Positions 33,876-43,838 of a stretch of DNA of 64,000 bases are shown in pieces; within the stretch, counting starts at the first letter, position 1, and each line of letters starts with the position of its first letter. Source of the DNA: Faecalibacterium sp. HTF-F. GTDB lineage: Bacteria; Bacillota; Clostridia; Oscillospirales; Ruminococcaceae. Below the pieces are notes generated by a model. The model saw nothing but the letters and a program-made list of their open reading frames with translations, ran no database searches and was not told the DNA's origin. Location of the stretch: assembly GCF_023347535.1 (NCBI RefSeq), contig NZ_CP094473.1, positions 620,001-684,000 of the forward strand. The letters run 5' to 3'. The position numbers and the translations under genes are program-made.

Positions 33876-36800
33876 ATGGCAGGACCTGGTTCGATAAAAT
33901 TGATTATTGGGTTAGCGGGTGCTATCGTCACTGCCACCACAGGTGGTGTTCTACTTTCGGCTGTTGCAAATAAAAAGGAGGCATCGCCTTCTGATTCATC
34001 CGAAAACAATTGCGGCGATGCTCCCCGCAGTGACCCGCCTGAAGCAGCTGCACAGAATATCTCTCCGACTCCCGCTGCAAAGAGTCAGTCTCAATATGAT
34101 GCTCCCATAGCATCGGCTTTGCACCCCGACAAAGTTACGGAGCCGGTAAAAGAAGAACTCGTTGCTCCTCCACCTGCCCCTTTGCAGGACACTTCCCCCC
34201 AAACAGCCGCTGTACCGAGTGCAGCTTCCTCTGAAACAAGTTCCTCGGACGCTGTCGCAGCCACCGTTAAATACAGTGTTCCGGCAGATATCCCCCCTGA
34301 ATATACCGCAGACAGAAGTGAAGGTGGCAATATGGCCTATAACGAATCCATCGAGTTTGAAGTGTCCAATGGCGAAAATCCTGACGATGAAGCGTACGAA
34401 TACAACGACGATGAAGCATTCGATGAAGAGGACGAATATGAGGATGATGAGCCGGAGATCGATAACCGCTATTTGTCCTATCAGCGGCGGCCGATCTGTA
34501 TCCGGCTGAACATTAGTCCTCACAGCCGTCTGTCCCTCAGCGAAAGGCACCTGTGCCAACGGTTCCCAAATTTTAAGAAATTACAATATGAGAACCTGCT
34601 GCAGCGGGTCGTAGACGAAGTATTCCCGGACGGACTACAAAAACAAGTCTACATCACCAATCTTTCTTTTGAGTCTGACAAAGGTAACTTTCTGGGAATC
34701 CGCCCGGAGATCATAGATGGCGATTTTCTCAGCCGTCTTCTGCCGCCGGGTTATTCTCTACAGTTCCGGGGATACCCCAGCGGAAAAATGTTTGTTGTCG
34801 ATGCTGTCTACGATGTTGCAGACCAGGGACTTCTGTGCTATGAGATTCCAGCAACCGTTATCCCTTACTCTGACCAGGGCCGTGTAAATGATAACTTCCT
34901 GTATCACATTGTAGCAGACACTGATTCGCTTGTGAAATATACACAGGAAAACCTTACCGACTGGAATAACTATCTTGACTGGAAAGAACAGCTTGCCAGC
35001 GTACAGGTTAAAGGATGTAAATATTACAAGCTGACCTATGACGCTGAAAAGAACCGTCTGGTGTTCTGGCTGGCATGTCCGAGTCAGGAATATTTCCAGA
35101 AATTCAAAAAGTATCTGCACCGTGATATACAGGCTTTCAAAAACAATTACTCTTCCGACCCGTGGAAATTCCAGTTTGCAGATGATGCAGGCGCCGATAA
35201 GAATAAGAAAAAATGGGTTGACCGGGGCATAGAACTTGGCCGGTACCGAGGCATCGTAAAAGAATATGCTCTTGCACCGGCATCAGACGCAGAATTTTCG
35301 GACGATTCTGAACTGGAAGAAAGCGATTTCAATGATCCCACCCTCGCCGAAGCCGCCTTGCGCCATGCACTGAAAACCCCTTATATCGTTCAGGTGGCCT
35401 TTGAGTTGAACCGTGCCGATCAGGAGACGATCAACGAACTCAACCTACAGGGCAGCGAAATTGCCGATTATGTCCGAGATAATGTCATTGGAAATTATGA
35501 GTCCAACGGCTTCCTTGCGCTTTCGGCAATTGGCGACCTTGTGCTGATCAAACGTTTCCGGATGGCCATCCACCGCCTTGAAAACTATGAATGCACGGCT
35601 CCTACTCTGGCAGTCTGGCTGTTTAATGTCTCGCAGGCGCGTCTGCCCACGGAGAAAGAGTTCAAAGATCTGCAGATCCAACACTGGCTGAACCCGGCGA
35701 TTGCAGCGAACGAGAATCAGCAGGAGGCCGTGCGCAAAATGCTGGCCGCACCGGACCTCTGCCTGATTCAGGGGCCTCCGGGCACCGGCAAAACCACGGT
35801 GATTGCAGAAGCTATCTACCAGTTTGCTCTCCGGGGCAACCGCATTCTGGTAGCTTCCCAATCCAATGACGCCGTGGATAACGCGCTGGATCGTCTGGCC
35901 AATACGCCTGTGATCCGTGCTGTCCGCCTTGGCCAGAAGGGTCATCGTAAACGCAGAACAGACAAAGGTGTGGTGCAAAAATTTTCCGAAGACGCCGCGC
36001 TGGGCAATTATTATCAGGCACTTTCCCAGCAGATCTCGACAAACTGGCTGAACCCCTGGCAGGAACTGGACACAAACGCCAATGAGTACCAGAAAGCCAT
36101 CCGTGATGCAGAATATTTCAATCAGGACATTGATGAATTCAATCAGGAACTTGCCCTCTGCACAGAAAAGATCATTGCAGAAAAAAAGAACTATTCTGAC
36201 CAGAATGAAGCGCTGAAAAATGCTAATGAGGCAAATCAAATTCTTCAGGTAGAGCGCTTACAGCTGCAGCAACTAATCGATGTGATTCGGCAGGATGGCA
36301 AGGATACCATTCCGTTCTCCTTGACCGATGCTCAGCTGCAAATACTTCAGCCCATACTGGCCCCCGTTCTCTGTGCAGCCAAAGCACAAGGAATTTTCCT
36401 GATTCCTGCCGAGCAGACACTGGATACTGGAAATGCACAAGTCCAAAACGAGCTTCTCTCAACAGCGATCCGGCGTGGTTCCGCTCTTCCGCAGTTACTG
36501 GAAAAGGCCGAAGCCGCATCTGCTCATGGTTCGACAGCCAGTTCTGATTCTCAGGCGCTGCTCTTGCAGAAAGAATCCATTCAGGAGAAGATGGTTGCCC
36601 TTCTCAGCAGCGATGAAGATTTTGATCAACTTGCACGCCTGCGCAGTGAATTTCAGCGTATCCAGAAGATGCTCCAGGAGCAACATGGCGGCTCCGTCAT
36701 CGTGCTGCAAGGTGAGCAATGCTGGCTTTCGAAAGATTTGCAGGACGCTCTCAACAACGATCACCGCGACGAAGCGATTCGTGCCCTGCGCAGCGTAGAC

Positions 36801-38366
36801 ACCGACTGGAAAGCCGCACTTGAGCACAGCGTTGCGCAGCTGTCAGAGTGGTGTTCGGCACAGACTGCGCAGGATACTGCACCTATCCGGGAAGCCCTGC
36901 GCATTTCTGAGGGACGGCTGAAAACGCTGCAGAACAGTTTGAATGAACTAAATGATAAGATCCAGCGCAAGAAGAATACTCTTGCAGAACTTTCTGCGCG
37001 TTACGGCCTGACCGGAGCAGATATCGACTCTGTTCTCTCCGGGCTGCGCGCATTGCAGAAGAAGAACCTTGACCAGAAAGGACAAGTCTCTGATTTCCGC
37101 ACCGACTGGGAAAGCACTTTGCTGAAATTCCGGCAGAAACTGGATGATCCTGATACAGCCGTCTACGACCAGAAATATTACCAGAGCGACTACCTGCAGT
37201 CCTGCAACGTAGTGGGTATTTCCTGCACTGACGATATGCGCAATCTTTCCAGCATTAGCAGCAATTTTGACGCCTTTGATGTTGTGATCATTGACGAGGT
37301 AAGCAAGGCAACACCGCCGGAACTTCTCATCCCGCTGATGAGAGCCCGTAAGGCCATTCTAGTCGGCGACCACCGCCAACTGCCTCCCATGTTCAACGAG
37401 CACGAAAAGACCTATACCGAACTGCTTGACGATCCGGAAAACAGTCAGGAAGAACTGCGTTCCCTGCTGACGAAAGAGAACTTTGACCGCTTCAAGAAGA
37501 TGGTCACCGCCTCCCTGTTCAAAGAGTATTTTGAAAAGGCCGATGACCGGATCAAACATTCTCTTTTGACCCAGTACCGGATGCATTCTGACATTATGCA
37601 GATCATCAACCGGTTCTACGACAATCGCCTGCAAAACGGGCTTTCCCCGGCAGAAGAAGCTGTGCAGCGCAGCCATGGCCTCACCATCCCGGGTGTGGAT
37701 GGCAGCGCATTCATCCGCCCCGATAGCCATGCCTACTGGATTGATTCTTCCCACCTGCCTAACGGTAAAAATGTATATGAGACCTATCTGCGCGGCAGCA
37801 GTTCTGCCTGCAACCTGCTGGAAGTCGCCCTGATCATTGAACTGCTGAAAAAGCTTGCCGATGCCTGCCGGGCCGATTTTGCCGCTTCGGGCGTACCCCG
37901 CAGCGTAGGTGTGATCAGTTTTTACCAAATGCAGATCTCGGAACTGTGGCGCGCACTGCGAGACGAGCGGAAGCAGGGCTTTGACTTCAGTCCGCTTCAA
38001 ATCGATATGAACACGGTAGACCGTTTTCAGGGCAAAGAAAAGAGCATCATTATCACAAGTCTGGTCCGCAACAACTCCAAGGCACGGGCCGGCGAGCATG
38101 TTATTTCGTTTGAGCGCATCAATGTAGCCTTTTCCCGTGCGCAGAACCTGCTGATCATCGTCGGTGCCAAGCACTTATACGAACGGCTGCAGGTCAAGCT
38201 GCCCAATATGGACTCGCCTGGTTCCCATACTGTCCGGATCTATCAAAACATTATGGACGATTTGAATCGGAAGGCCAGCCTGGCAGGCAGCGAAAAACTC
38301 ATTACTCCGGAGTTGGAACAGCGCATCCTTGCGTGCATTCAAGAAAGCGGTGAAGCAGCAAAATGA
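33876..38366 (+). CDS. Large Upf1/DNA2-like SF1 helicase with N-terminal membrane segment
   Basis: A 1496-residue protein. A hydrophobic segment at about residues 8-29 is followed by a Ser/Pro-rich, then strongly acidic linker (about 165-200). Helicase motifs are I GPPGTGKTT (about 632-640), Ia ILVASQSNDAVDNAL, II IIDEVSKA (about 1134), III GDHRQLPP (about 1164), IV QYRMHSDI, V VDRFQGKE (about 1380) and VI NVAFSRA (about 1415). Between Ia and II sits an insertion of about 400 residues rich in coiled coil. The order is Upf1/DNA2-like. First gene of a five-gene operon, probably RNA or DNA processing or defence. AAAAGGAGC precedes the ATG. Confidence 0.88.
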   Translation: MAGPGSIKLIIGLAGAIVTATTGGVLLSAVANKKEASPSDSSENNCGDAPRSDPPEAAAQNISPTPAAKSQSQYDAPIASALHPDKVTEPVKEELVAPPPAPLQDTSPQTAAVPSAASSETSSSDAVAATVKYSVPADIPPEYTADRSEGGNMAYNESIEFEVSNGENPDDEAYEYNDDEAFDEEDEYEDDEPEIDNRYLSYQRRPICIRLNISPHSRLSLSERHLCQRFPNFKKLQYENLLQRVVDEVFPDGLQKQVYITNLSFESDKGNFLGIRPEIIDGDFLSRLLPPGYSLQFRGYPSGKMFVVDAVYDVADQGLLCYEIPATVIPYSDQGRVNDNFLYHIVADTDSLVKYTQENLTDWNNYLDWKEQLASVQVKGCKYYKLTYDAEKNRLVFWLACPSQEYFQKFKKYLHRDIQAFKNNYSSDPWKFQFADDAGADKNKKKWVDRGIELGRYRGIVKEYALAPASDAEFSDDSELEESDFNDPTLAEAALRHALKTPYIVQVAFELNRADQETINELNLQGSEIADYVRDNVIGNYESNGFLALSAIGDLVLIKRFRMAIHRLENYECTAPTLAVWLFNVSQARLPTEKEFKDLQIQHWLNPAIAANENQQEAVRKMLAAPDLCLIQGPPGTGKTTVIAEAIYQFALRGNRILVASQSNDAVDNALDRLANTPVIRAVRLGQKGHRKRRTDKGVVQKFSEDAALGNYYQALSQQISTNWLNPWQELDTNANEYQKAIRDAEYFNQDIDEFNQELALCTEKIIAEKKNYSDQNEALKNANEANQILQVERLQLQQLIDVIRQDGKDTIPFSLTDAQLQILQPILAPVLCAAKAQGIFLIPAEQTLDTGNAQVQNELLSTAIRRGSALPQLLEKAEAASAHGSTASSDSQALLLQKESIQEKMVALLSSDEDFDQLARLRSEFQRIQKMLQEQHGGSVIVLQGEQCWLSKDLQDALNNDHRDEAIRALRSVDTDWKAALEHSVAQLSEWCSAQTAQDTAPIREALRISEGRLKTLQNSLNELNDKIQRKKNTLAELSARYGLTGADIDSVLSGLRALQKKNLDQKGQVSDFRTDWESTLLKFRQKLDDPDTAVYDQKYYQSDYLQSCNVVGISCTDDMRNLSSISSNFDAFDVVIIDEVSKATPPELLIPLMRARKAILVGDHRQLPPMFNEHEKTYTELLDDPENSQEELRSLLTKENFDRFKKMVTASLFKEYFEKADDRIKHSLLTQYRMHSDIMQIINRFYDNRLQNGLSPAEEAVQRSHGLTIPGVDGSAFIRPDSHAYWIDSSHLPNGKNVYETYLRGSSSACNLLEVALIIELLKKLADACRADFAASGVPRSVGVISFYQMQISELWRALRDERKQGFDFSPLQIDMNTVDRFQGKEKSIIITSLVRNNSKARAGEHVISFERINVAFSRAQNLLIIVGAKHLYERLQVKLPNMDSPGSHTVRIYQNIMDDLNRKASLAGSEKLITPELEQRILACIQESGEAAK

Positions 38367-40837
38367 AAATCGATGATGTAAGCCTTTCCTATCCCTTTAT
38401 CCAGTACAGCGTAAGTGTTACGCACTTTACCGAACGGAAGCCAACGGCCATGGAATGGCTGATCTTGGAAGTGATCAAAACGGCCTCCGATAAACCCAAA
38501 ATGTATGCCGATGTTCCTTTCGCTACGCTTCTGGAAGGTATTTTCAACATCACGGACGCCAATCTCCTGATCCTGCCCCGCCTGCTCTCCCTGCAGGATA
38601 TGCAGGTGATCGAAGCCGATGGCTTGAGCGATGATACAGATCTCAGCCAGGTTTCCATGCGCACCCTACGTCTGACGCGCATCGGTGCCGAGATGCAGCG
38701 GACCGGTCAGTTGCCCACTAGACCCGGCAACGATGTTTTCTCTATCTTTTACGACCCCGTAAAGCACCAGCTGCTTGAGAGAGCTGACCGTACGGCTTAC
38801 CGGGATAATTTTTCCGGCATCCCGGTCATCGCAGAAGATGCTGTGTTGGAAACTGACTTTCCGCAAGGGACAATCATTCACTTTTTGCAGCAGAAACAGC
38901 AGGAAGCGGCCCGCGCTTCCCGGTTATCGTGGCTGATGCCCAACACCAGCATCAAACATATCGAGCAGGCCGCCGCTGCGCTGCGCTGGAAAACAGCGGT
39001 CAAAGCATTCCACATGGCTCCCGGGTTTGCCTGCTCTGCCGAAGGTATAGACGACCCGGAACTGAATGCTCGTATTCTGGACAGCCTTGCCTTAGAAGCC
39101 CCCTCTCCTGCACAGCCGCTTCCCCGTGCCAATTTCGAGGACCCGGATGCTGACATTCAGGAGATCGTGCCCTCGGACGAACAAAGTGCAAAGATTCGCG
39201 AGTTTTTGCGCAGTGCTGATTTCTGCATCGTCGCTCAGGATATTTATTCCGATTCAGCCTTCTGCCAGACGCACAAAAAGCGCCATCTCCGAATCGCTTT
39301 TCTATCGGGCGCGTCCGAGTTTCATCTGGAACTGCGTACAGACACCCTTGTGGTTTCTCTTCCGGAGCAGCTTCTGGCACCCGGCACGCTTTTCTGCAGT
39401 CCCTCGCAAACACTTTGTCAGGCAGTTTTCCCGCTGCACGTACAGGAGCATTCCCGGGAGGCAGTGTTTACTTATGTACCGGCGGCACAGCCTCCCCTCA
39501 ATGTGGCTGAAACCTGTGCAGCCTGCACTGATCGATACAGCCGCCAGGACCCACGCATCCTTCTGGTCCTGTACGAACTCGGCCTGAAAGATCTGTTTAC
39601 CGAAAAAGTAAAGGCTCTGGCTTCACAGCAGCCATCTTTGGCCGCTCGGGCCAAATTGATTGAAACGCTCAATCAGTCAAGCAAGGCCGTCTATTGCCAG
39701 AACTGCCTGACACCGGAACTGCTGGAAAGCCTTCTGTTGGATCCTGCAGCAATCCGTTCTGCGTGCACGAGCGTGGATGCGGCCATTGCTTTTCTGACCG
39801 AGTGCGAAGGCATCCGCGATTTCAAACTCTCGGATGCCTTATATCGAAATCTTCTGGAGCAGGTTTTAACCACACTGCCTGCTCCAGAAACTTCAGAAGA
39901 ACTCTATCGGCTTTGGGCACATATTCGTGCTTTCAAGGGTGCCCATCTGATCTGGGTGGGTCAGTCTGGCCGCTACCGCCCGCTGTACCGTGAAACCGTG
40001 ATCCAAAAGCTGCTGCTATCCTTTGATTCGGACACCTTTGGTGAAGAGTACACCCCGGTCGAGCAGGTCATCGGCCAGCTGCGGCGGGCATATCTCCGCT
40101 GTCAGGAGTTGCTGCCGGAATTAAACTTCAGCGCACCTCTCAGTGAAGAAAGCATCCGTGAAGCAGTACTGAACGACCACAGGGAGGAACTTCCGGCGCT
40201 GCGGGAAGAGCTCCGGCTCTGGAACGAGAATCTGGAACGATTCGCTACCCGGGTCGGTCCGGTGGATCACTTTACCGCAAATGCCCCGGCCTTTGCCTAT
40301 GCCATTACTGTAATGCAGCATTTAGCGGAAAGCATCAGCATCTTCTTTGATGATGCCGCCTTGAAATACAGCCGGGTCTGCATTGTTGACACCTGTGCTT
40401 TGATGAATGATCCGGAACTGCCGGCTCTGTTTTCTGACGGTATGTCCATGCTGATCGTCCCTCAGGTCGTGCTGCGGGAACTGGACGGGCTCAAACAGTC
40501 CGCAGACGAGGAAAAAGCTCTGGCCGCCCGGCGTGCCATTCGCAGCATCGAAAGCTATTCCCGTGCCGACTGGTTCAATCTGTCTGAAGAAGGACATCCG
40601 GAACTGCTCAGTCCCGATTTGGGCGACCCGCAGAGTTCAGACAATCTGATTCTCTCGGTCGCGTGCCGCTATATTGCCAAACGGCCGGTACTGCTGACGG
40701 ATGACACAAATCTTCGGAACAAAGCCGCATCTATGCACATTGATGCAATAGGCGGGCGAAGCTTCCGGTTGTCCAAAGAGCACGAGATGTCCGCGCAGCC
40801 GGATTGCCGCACCGAAAAAAAGAAGAAAAAACGCTAA
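38363..40837 (+). CDS. Large protein with C-terminal PIN nuclease domain
   Basis: An 824-residue protein. The last 140 residues or so are a PIN domain: CIVDTCALMNDPEL (first Asp, about residue 675), VVLRELDGLK (Glu), SSDNLILSVACRY and LLTDDTNLRNKA, i.e. four acidic metal ligands of an endoribonuclease. The first 670 residues are not recognised and lack membrane segments. Start and helicase stop overlap (ATGA), so the two are coupled. It is probably the nuclease effector of the operon; the target RNA is unknown. Confidence 0.82.
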   Translation: MKIDDVSLSYPFIQYSVSVTHFTERKPTAMEWLILEVIKTASDKPKMYADVPFATLLEGIFNITDANLLILPRLLSLQDMQVIEADGLSDDTDLSQVSMRTLRLTRIGAEMQRTGQLPTRPGNDVFSIFYDPVKHQLLERADRTAYRDNFSGIPVIAEDAVLETDFPQGTIIHFLQQKQQEAARASRLSWLMPNTSIKHIEQAAAALRWKTAVKAFHMAPGFACSAEGIDDPELNARILDSLALEAPSPAQPLPRANFEDPDADIQEIVPSDEQSAKIREFLRSADFCIVAQDIYSDSAFCQTHKKRHLRIAFLSGASEFHLELRTDTLVVSLPEQLLAPGTLFCSPSQTLCQAVFPLHVQEHSREAVFTYVPAAQPPLNVAETCAACTDRYSRQDPRILLVLYELGLKDLFTEKVKALASQQPSLAARAKLIETLNQSSKAVYCQNCLTPELLESLLLDPAAIRSACTSVDAAIAFLTECEGIRDFKLSDALYRNLLEQVLTTLPAPETSEELYRLWAHIRAFKGAHLIWVGQSGRYRPLYRETVIQKLLLSFDSDTFGEEYTPVEQVIGQLRRAYLRCQELLPELNFSAPLSEESIREAVLNDHREELPALREELRLWNENLERFATRVGPVDHFTANAPAFAYAITVMQHLAESISIFFDDAALKYSRVCIVDTCALMNDPELPALFSDGMSMLIVPQVVLRELDGLKQSADEEKALAARRAIRSIESYSRADWFNLSEEGHPELLSPDLGDPQSSDNLILSVACRYIAKRPVLLTDDTNLRNKAASMHIDAIGGRSFRLSKEHEMSAQPDCRTEKKKKKR

Positions 40838-40853
40838 TGGAGGTGTATATGTC

Positions 40854-41987
40854 ATGAGCCGATCCTATGAATATTCCTATGAACTGCAGCGTGCCGCAAG
40901 GCAGGCAGTGTTCAACGCCCGTGTCCGTGAGACTACAGAGCGGTTCTATCAGCGTTATCTGGAGCAGTTTCAGCAGATGCAACAGCAGGGGTACGAGGCC
41001 TATATTCCGGATGAGATGCAGCGCCTGCAGAACGATCTTTCCCTGATCCGCCATCTTCTTGTGACAGACCCTGCAGAGGCTCGGGAAATCAGCTTCACCG
41101 TCGGCAGCTATATCCGCTCGCTGTGGCCGCTGGGGCGGAGTGCAGCCGCTGAGTTTGCATTTGCAGAGCGCCAGCGCACCGAGGCCCGCCGTTTGGAAAA
41201 GCAGCAGACGCAAAACGCTTTGATGAATGAATATTACCGCTACATCGGCGCGATTCCGCCTGCTGTTGTTCACTTTGCGCAGAACGATCTGCTTGCTCTG
41301 CGGCAGAAACTTGAAAGCGGAGCAGGCGGTTCCGTGTCGGAACTTCAGCATCAGATCAGCGAGATTACACAGCAGGCAGAGCAGAAAGCCGCCGACTGGA
41401 AAAGACAAAAGATCCAGTCACACAAAAAGGCAGATCTTGCTTCCCGGCTGGAAGAAGTACAAGCATCCGTCCAACAGGAAAAAATTGAAGATCAGCAGGC
41501 AGCAAAGGAGTTTCTTGCCCGTTTGGAAAGCCTGCAGAACGATCTGGCCGGCGGCACCTGCTCTGTCGAAGCAGCCGAGCAGGAGATCTCACAGATCGAA
41601 ACACAAGTAGATGATGTTCTGATTACCGAAGAAGTTCGGCGTCAAACCGTCCGTTCCATCGTAAAGCAGCTCCGCAGTCAGGATTTCATGGTCAGTGCGC
41701 CTACGGTCATAAAAAACGACAGCGGCAGTTTTGTGTGTATCACTGCAAAAAAGCCTTCCGGAAAGCGTGCAGAATGTCAAATCGACCTGAAGGGTAAGAT
41801 TCGCTACAAATTTGATAAGTATGAAGGTATGACCTGCCTGAAGGATATTGAACGCTTCAATGTCGATCTGGATAAGATTTATTCTGTCAAACTCTCAGAC
41901 GAGCGCGTTTTGTGGAGTAACCCTGATCGTCTCAGCAAAGATGCTGATCAGATGCCCACGGGCAGCACAGAAAGGAGGCACCTGTAA
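40854..41987 (+). CDS. Coiled-coil protein of the helicase/PIN/AAA operon
   Basis: A 377-residue protein, with residues about 1-270 almost wholly helical and rich in Gln, Glu, Arg and Ala (coiled coil at about 100-270). A compact C-terminal domain (ICITAKKPSGKRAECQIDLKGKIRYKFDKYEG, about 295-330) follows. No enzyme motif is seen. It may be an adaptor between ATPase and nuclease. GGAGG lies upstream of the ATG at 40854, and the stop overlaps the AAA+ gene start (TAATG). Confidence 0.65.
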   Translation: MSRSYEYSYELQRAARQAVFNARVRETTERFYQRYLEQFQQMQQQGYEAYIPDEMQRLQNDLSLIRHLLVTDPAEAREISFTVGSYIRSLWPLGRSAAAEFAFAERQRTEARRLEKQQTQNALMNEYYRYIGAIPPAVVHFAQNDLLALRQKLESGAGGSVSELQHQISEITQQAEQKAADWKRQKIQSHKKADLASRLEEVQASVQQEKIEDQQAAKEFLARLESLQNDLAGGTCSVEAAEQEISQIETQVDDVLITEEVRRQTVRSIVKQLRSQDFMVSAPTVIKNDSGSFVCITAKKPSGKRAECQIDLKGKIRYKFDKYEGMTCLKDIERFNVDLDKIYSVKLSDERVLWSNPDRLSKDADQMPTGSTERRHL

Positions 41988-43828
41988 TGGCTCAAGAATC
42001 ATGTGATCTCTGGCTGGAGCGTTTCAAGCGGGAAGCCGGCATCAAATCGGCTGTGATTCTCTCCGGCAATACATCTGATATCATGCGGAACCCTCAAAAT
42101 AACGGTGTTTATCAGCCCGTCCTGCAGGTAGTGATCGACACCCTGCGAAGCTGTAAGTATACGTCTATCATAAAATGGGATCGTGTGGATGGTGTCGATC
42201 CCAGCCTTTCCGATCCGGTCATTCTCCTCAATACGCCGCCAGCCGCCAGCTCTGATACTTATGATTTGGGAGACGACCTTTCGGATACTTCCGGCAGCAG
42301 TACTCCTGCCTACCGGGATCCGGACGAGTTTTTTCCATATCTGCTTGATCTGATCCGGCATGGCACCGGAAAAACCGCCTTTATTCTGGATTATTCGGAC
42401 TATCTTTTCGGAAACGCCAATTCTCTCTCGGAAAAAGAACGGAACTATCTAGCTACTTTGGGCAAGGCTCTGCAGCTGGGACGTTCTTATGATATGCTCT
42501 CCACAGCAGAGGAAGCAGGAAACATTGTAGTGTTGGTCACAAAGAACAGTGCATCCATCCCGCCGTCTTTCTATCTGAACAATCCCCTCGTCAGCACGAT
42601 CAATATTCCGCTGCCCGGACATACGGAACGAGAAATGTTTACTAAGACTAACCTTTCTCTCCTGCGGATCGATCAGGATCTTACTCATGACATCACGCTG
42701 ATGGCAGATTTCATTGATGCTTTGGACGGCTTTACGTTGTGCGAGACCGCACAGCTTTTCCGTCTCTCCCGGCTGCTTGCCTCAAACTCCGACAGCCGCA
42801 TGACTTTTGAAAAGCTTATCAACCTGTATAAATATGGTGAGAAAACCAGCCCATGGGAGGAACTTTCCAAGGAGAAGCTGACGCAACTCGAGGAACGGCT
42901 GGGGCAGCGGGTAAAAGGGCAGAATGAAGCGATTCGCAAAGTCAAAGATGTAATCATCCGTGCATACACAGGTTTTTCAGGCCTACAGCACTCAACAAAA
43001 CAGCGCAAGCCCAAAGGCACGCTGTTCTTTGTTGGTCCCACCGGTGTGGGCAAAACAGAACTGGCTAAATCGCTTGCAGAATTTGTCTTTGGCGATGAGA
43101 CTGCCTGCATCCGCTTTGATATGTCGGAGTATAACCATGACCATAGCGACCAGCGATTGGTTGGTGCCCCTCCGGGCTATGTCGGCTACGAAGCTGGCGG
43201 CCAGCTGACCAATGCCGTCAAAGAGCGGCCATTCTGCGTACTCCTCTTTGACGAGATTGAAAAGGCCGATGGCAAAATTCTGGACAAATTTCTGCAGATT
43301 CTGGAGGACGGGCGTCTCACTGATGGTAAAGGAGAAACGGTTTCCTTCTCGGAATCCATCATCATCTTCACCTCAAATATCGGCGCAGCACATGTCAGTG
43401 CCGATTTGACTCCTTCTGCGGCTCGGAGTTATTTTATCCAAGAAGTACGGCAGCATTTTATTGAAAACCTGCATCGTCCGGAACTGCTCAACCGTATTGG
43501 CGATAATATTGTTGCATTCAATTTCATTGAAGATCCGGCAGTATTTGCCCAAATTGCAAAGAGCAAGTTCAAGGGTATTGAAAACTTTATCCGCGAACGA
43601 TACAAGGCTGAACTGGTATTTCGTGACGAAACTACGGCTTTTCAGGCAATCGCTGGTAAGGCGGGAAAAGAAAATGGTGGACGCGGCCTGCTGAACGTAA
43701 TGGAAAGCAGCATCATCAATCCCCTATCGGAATTCGTTTTCGAAAATTCCGAATCCTTAGCCGGACGTCAGATTGTGATCTGCCAGTTCGACCCTGCAAA
43801 AGCCTTTTTTACTTTTGAGTTGGAATGA
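41987..43828 (+). CDS. ClpB/ClpA-like AAA+ ATPase with a degenerate first ATPase module
   Basis: A 613-residue protein. Residues 1 to about 290 look like an AAA+ module that has lost Walker A (VILSGNTSDI at the expected place) but keeps an AAA-like core (TAFILDYSDYLFG, IPLPGHTEREMF). Residues about 300-613 are a full Clp-type module: LGQRVKGQNEAI, Walker A GPTGVGKTE (about 350), DMSEYNHDHSDQRLVGAPPGYVGY, Walker B LLFDEIEKAD and IIIFTSNIGAAH. There is no obvious ClpP-binding loop. It probably remodels or loads the operon's nuclease or helicase complex. Confidence 0.85.
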   Translation: MAQESCDLWLERFKREAGIKSAVILSGNTSDIMRNPQNNGVYQPVLQVVIDTLRSCKYTSIIKWDRVDGVDPSLSDPVILLNTPPAASSDTYDLGDDLSDTSGSSTPAYRDPDEFFPYLLDLIRHGTGKTAFILDYSDYLFGNANSLSEKERNYLATLGKALQLGRSYDMLSTAEEAGNIVVLVTKNSASIPPSFYLNNPLVSTINIPLPGHTEREMFTKTNLSLLRIDQDLTHDITLMADFIDALDGFTLCETAQLFRLSRLLASNSDSRMTFEKLINLYKYGEKTSPWEELSKEKLTQLEERLGQRVKGQNEAIRKVKDVIIRAYTGFSGLQHSTKQRKPKGTLFFVGPTGVGKTELAKSLAEFVFGDETACIRFDMSEYNHDHSDQRLVGAPPGYVGYEAGGQLTNAVKERPFCVLLFDEIEKADGKILDKFLQILEDGRLTDGKGETVSFSESIIIFTSNIGAAHVSADLTPSAARSYFIQEVRQHFIENLHRPELLNRIGDNIVAFNFIEDPAVFAQIAKSKFKGIENFIRERYKAELVFRDETTAFQAIAGKAGKENGGRGLLNVMESSIINPLSEFVFENSESLAGRQIVICQFDPAKAFFTFELE

Positions 43829-43838
43829 GGTTCCTAAT

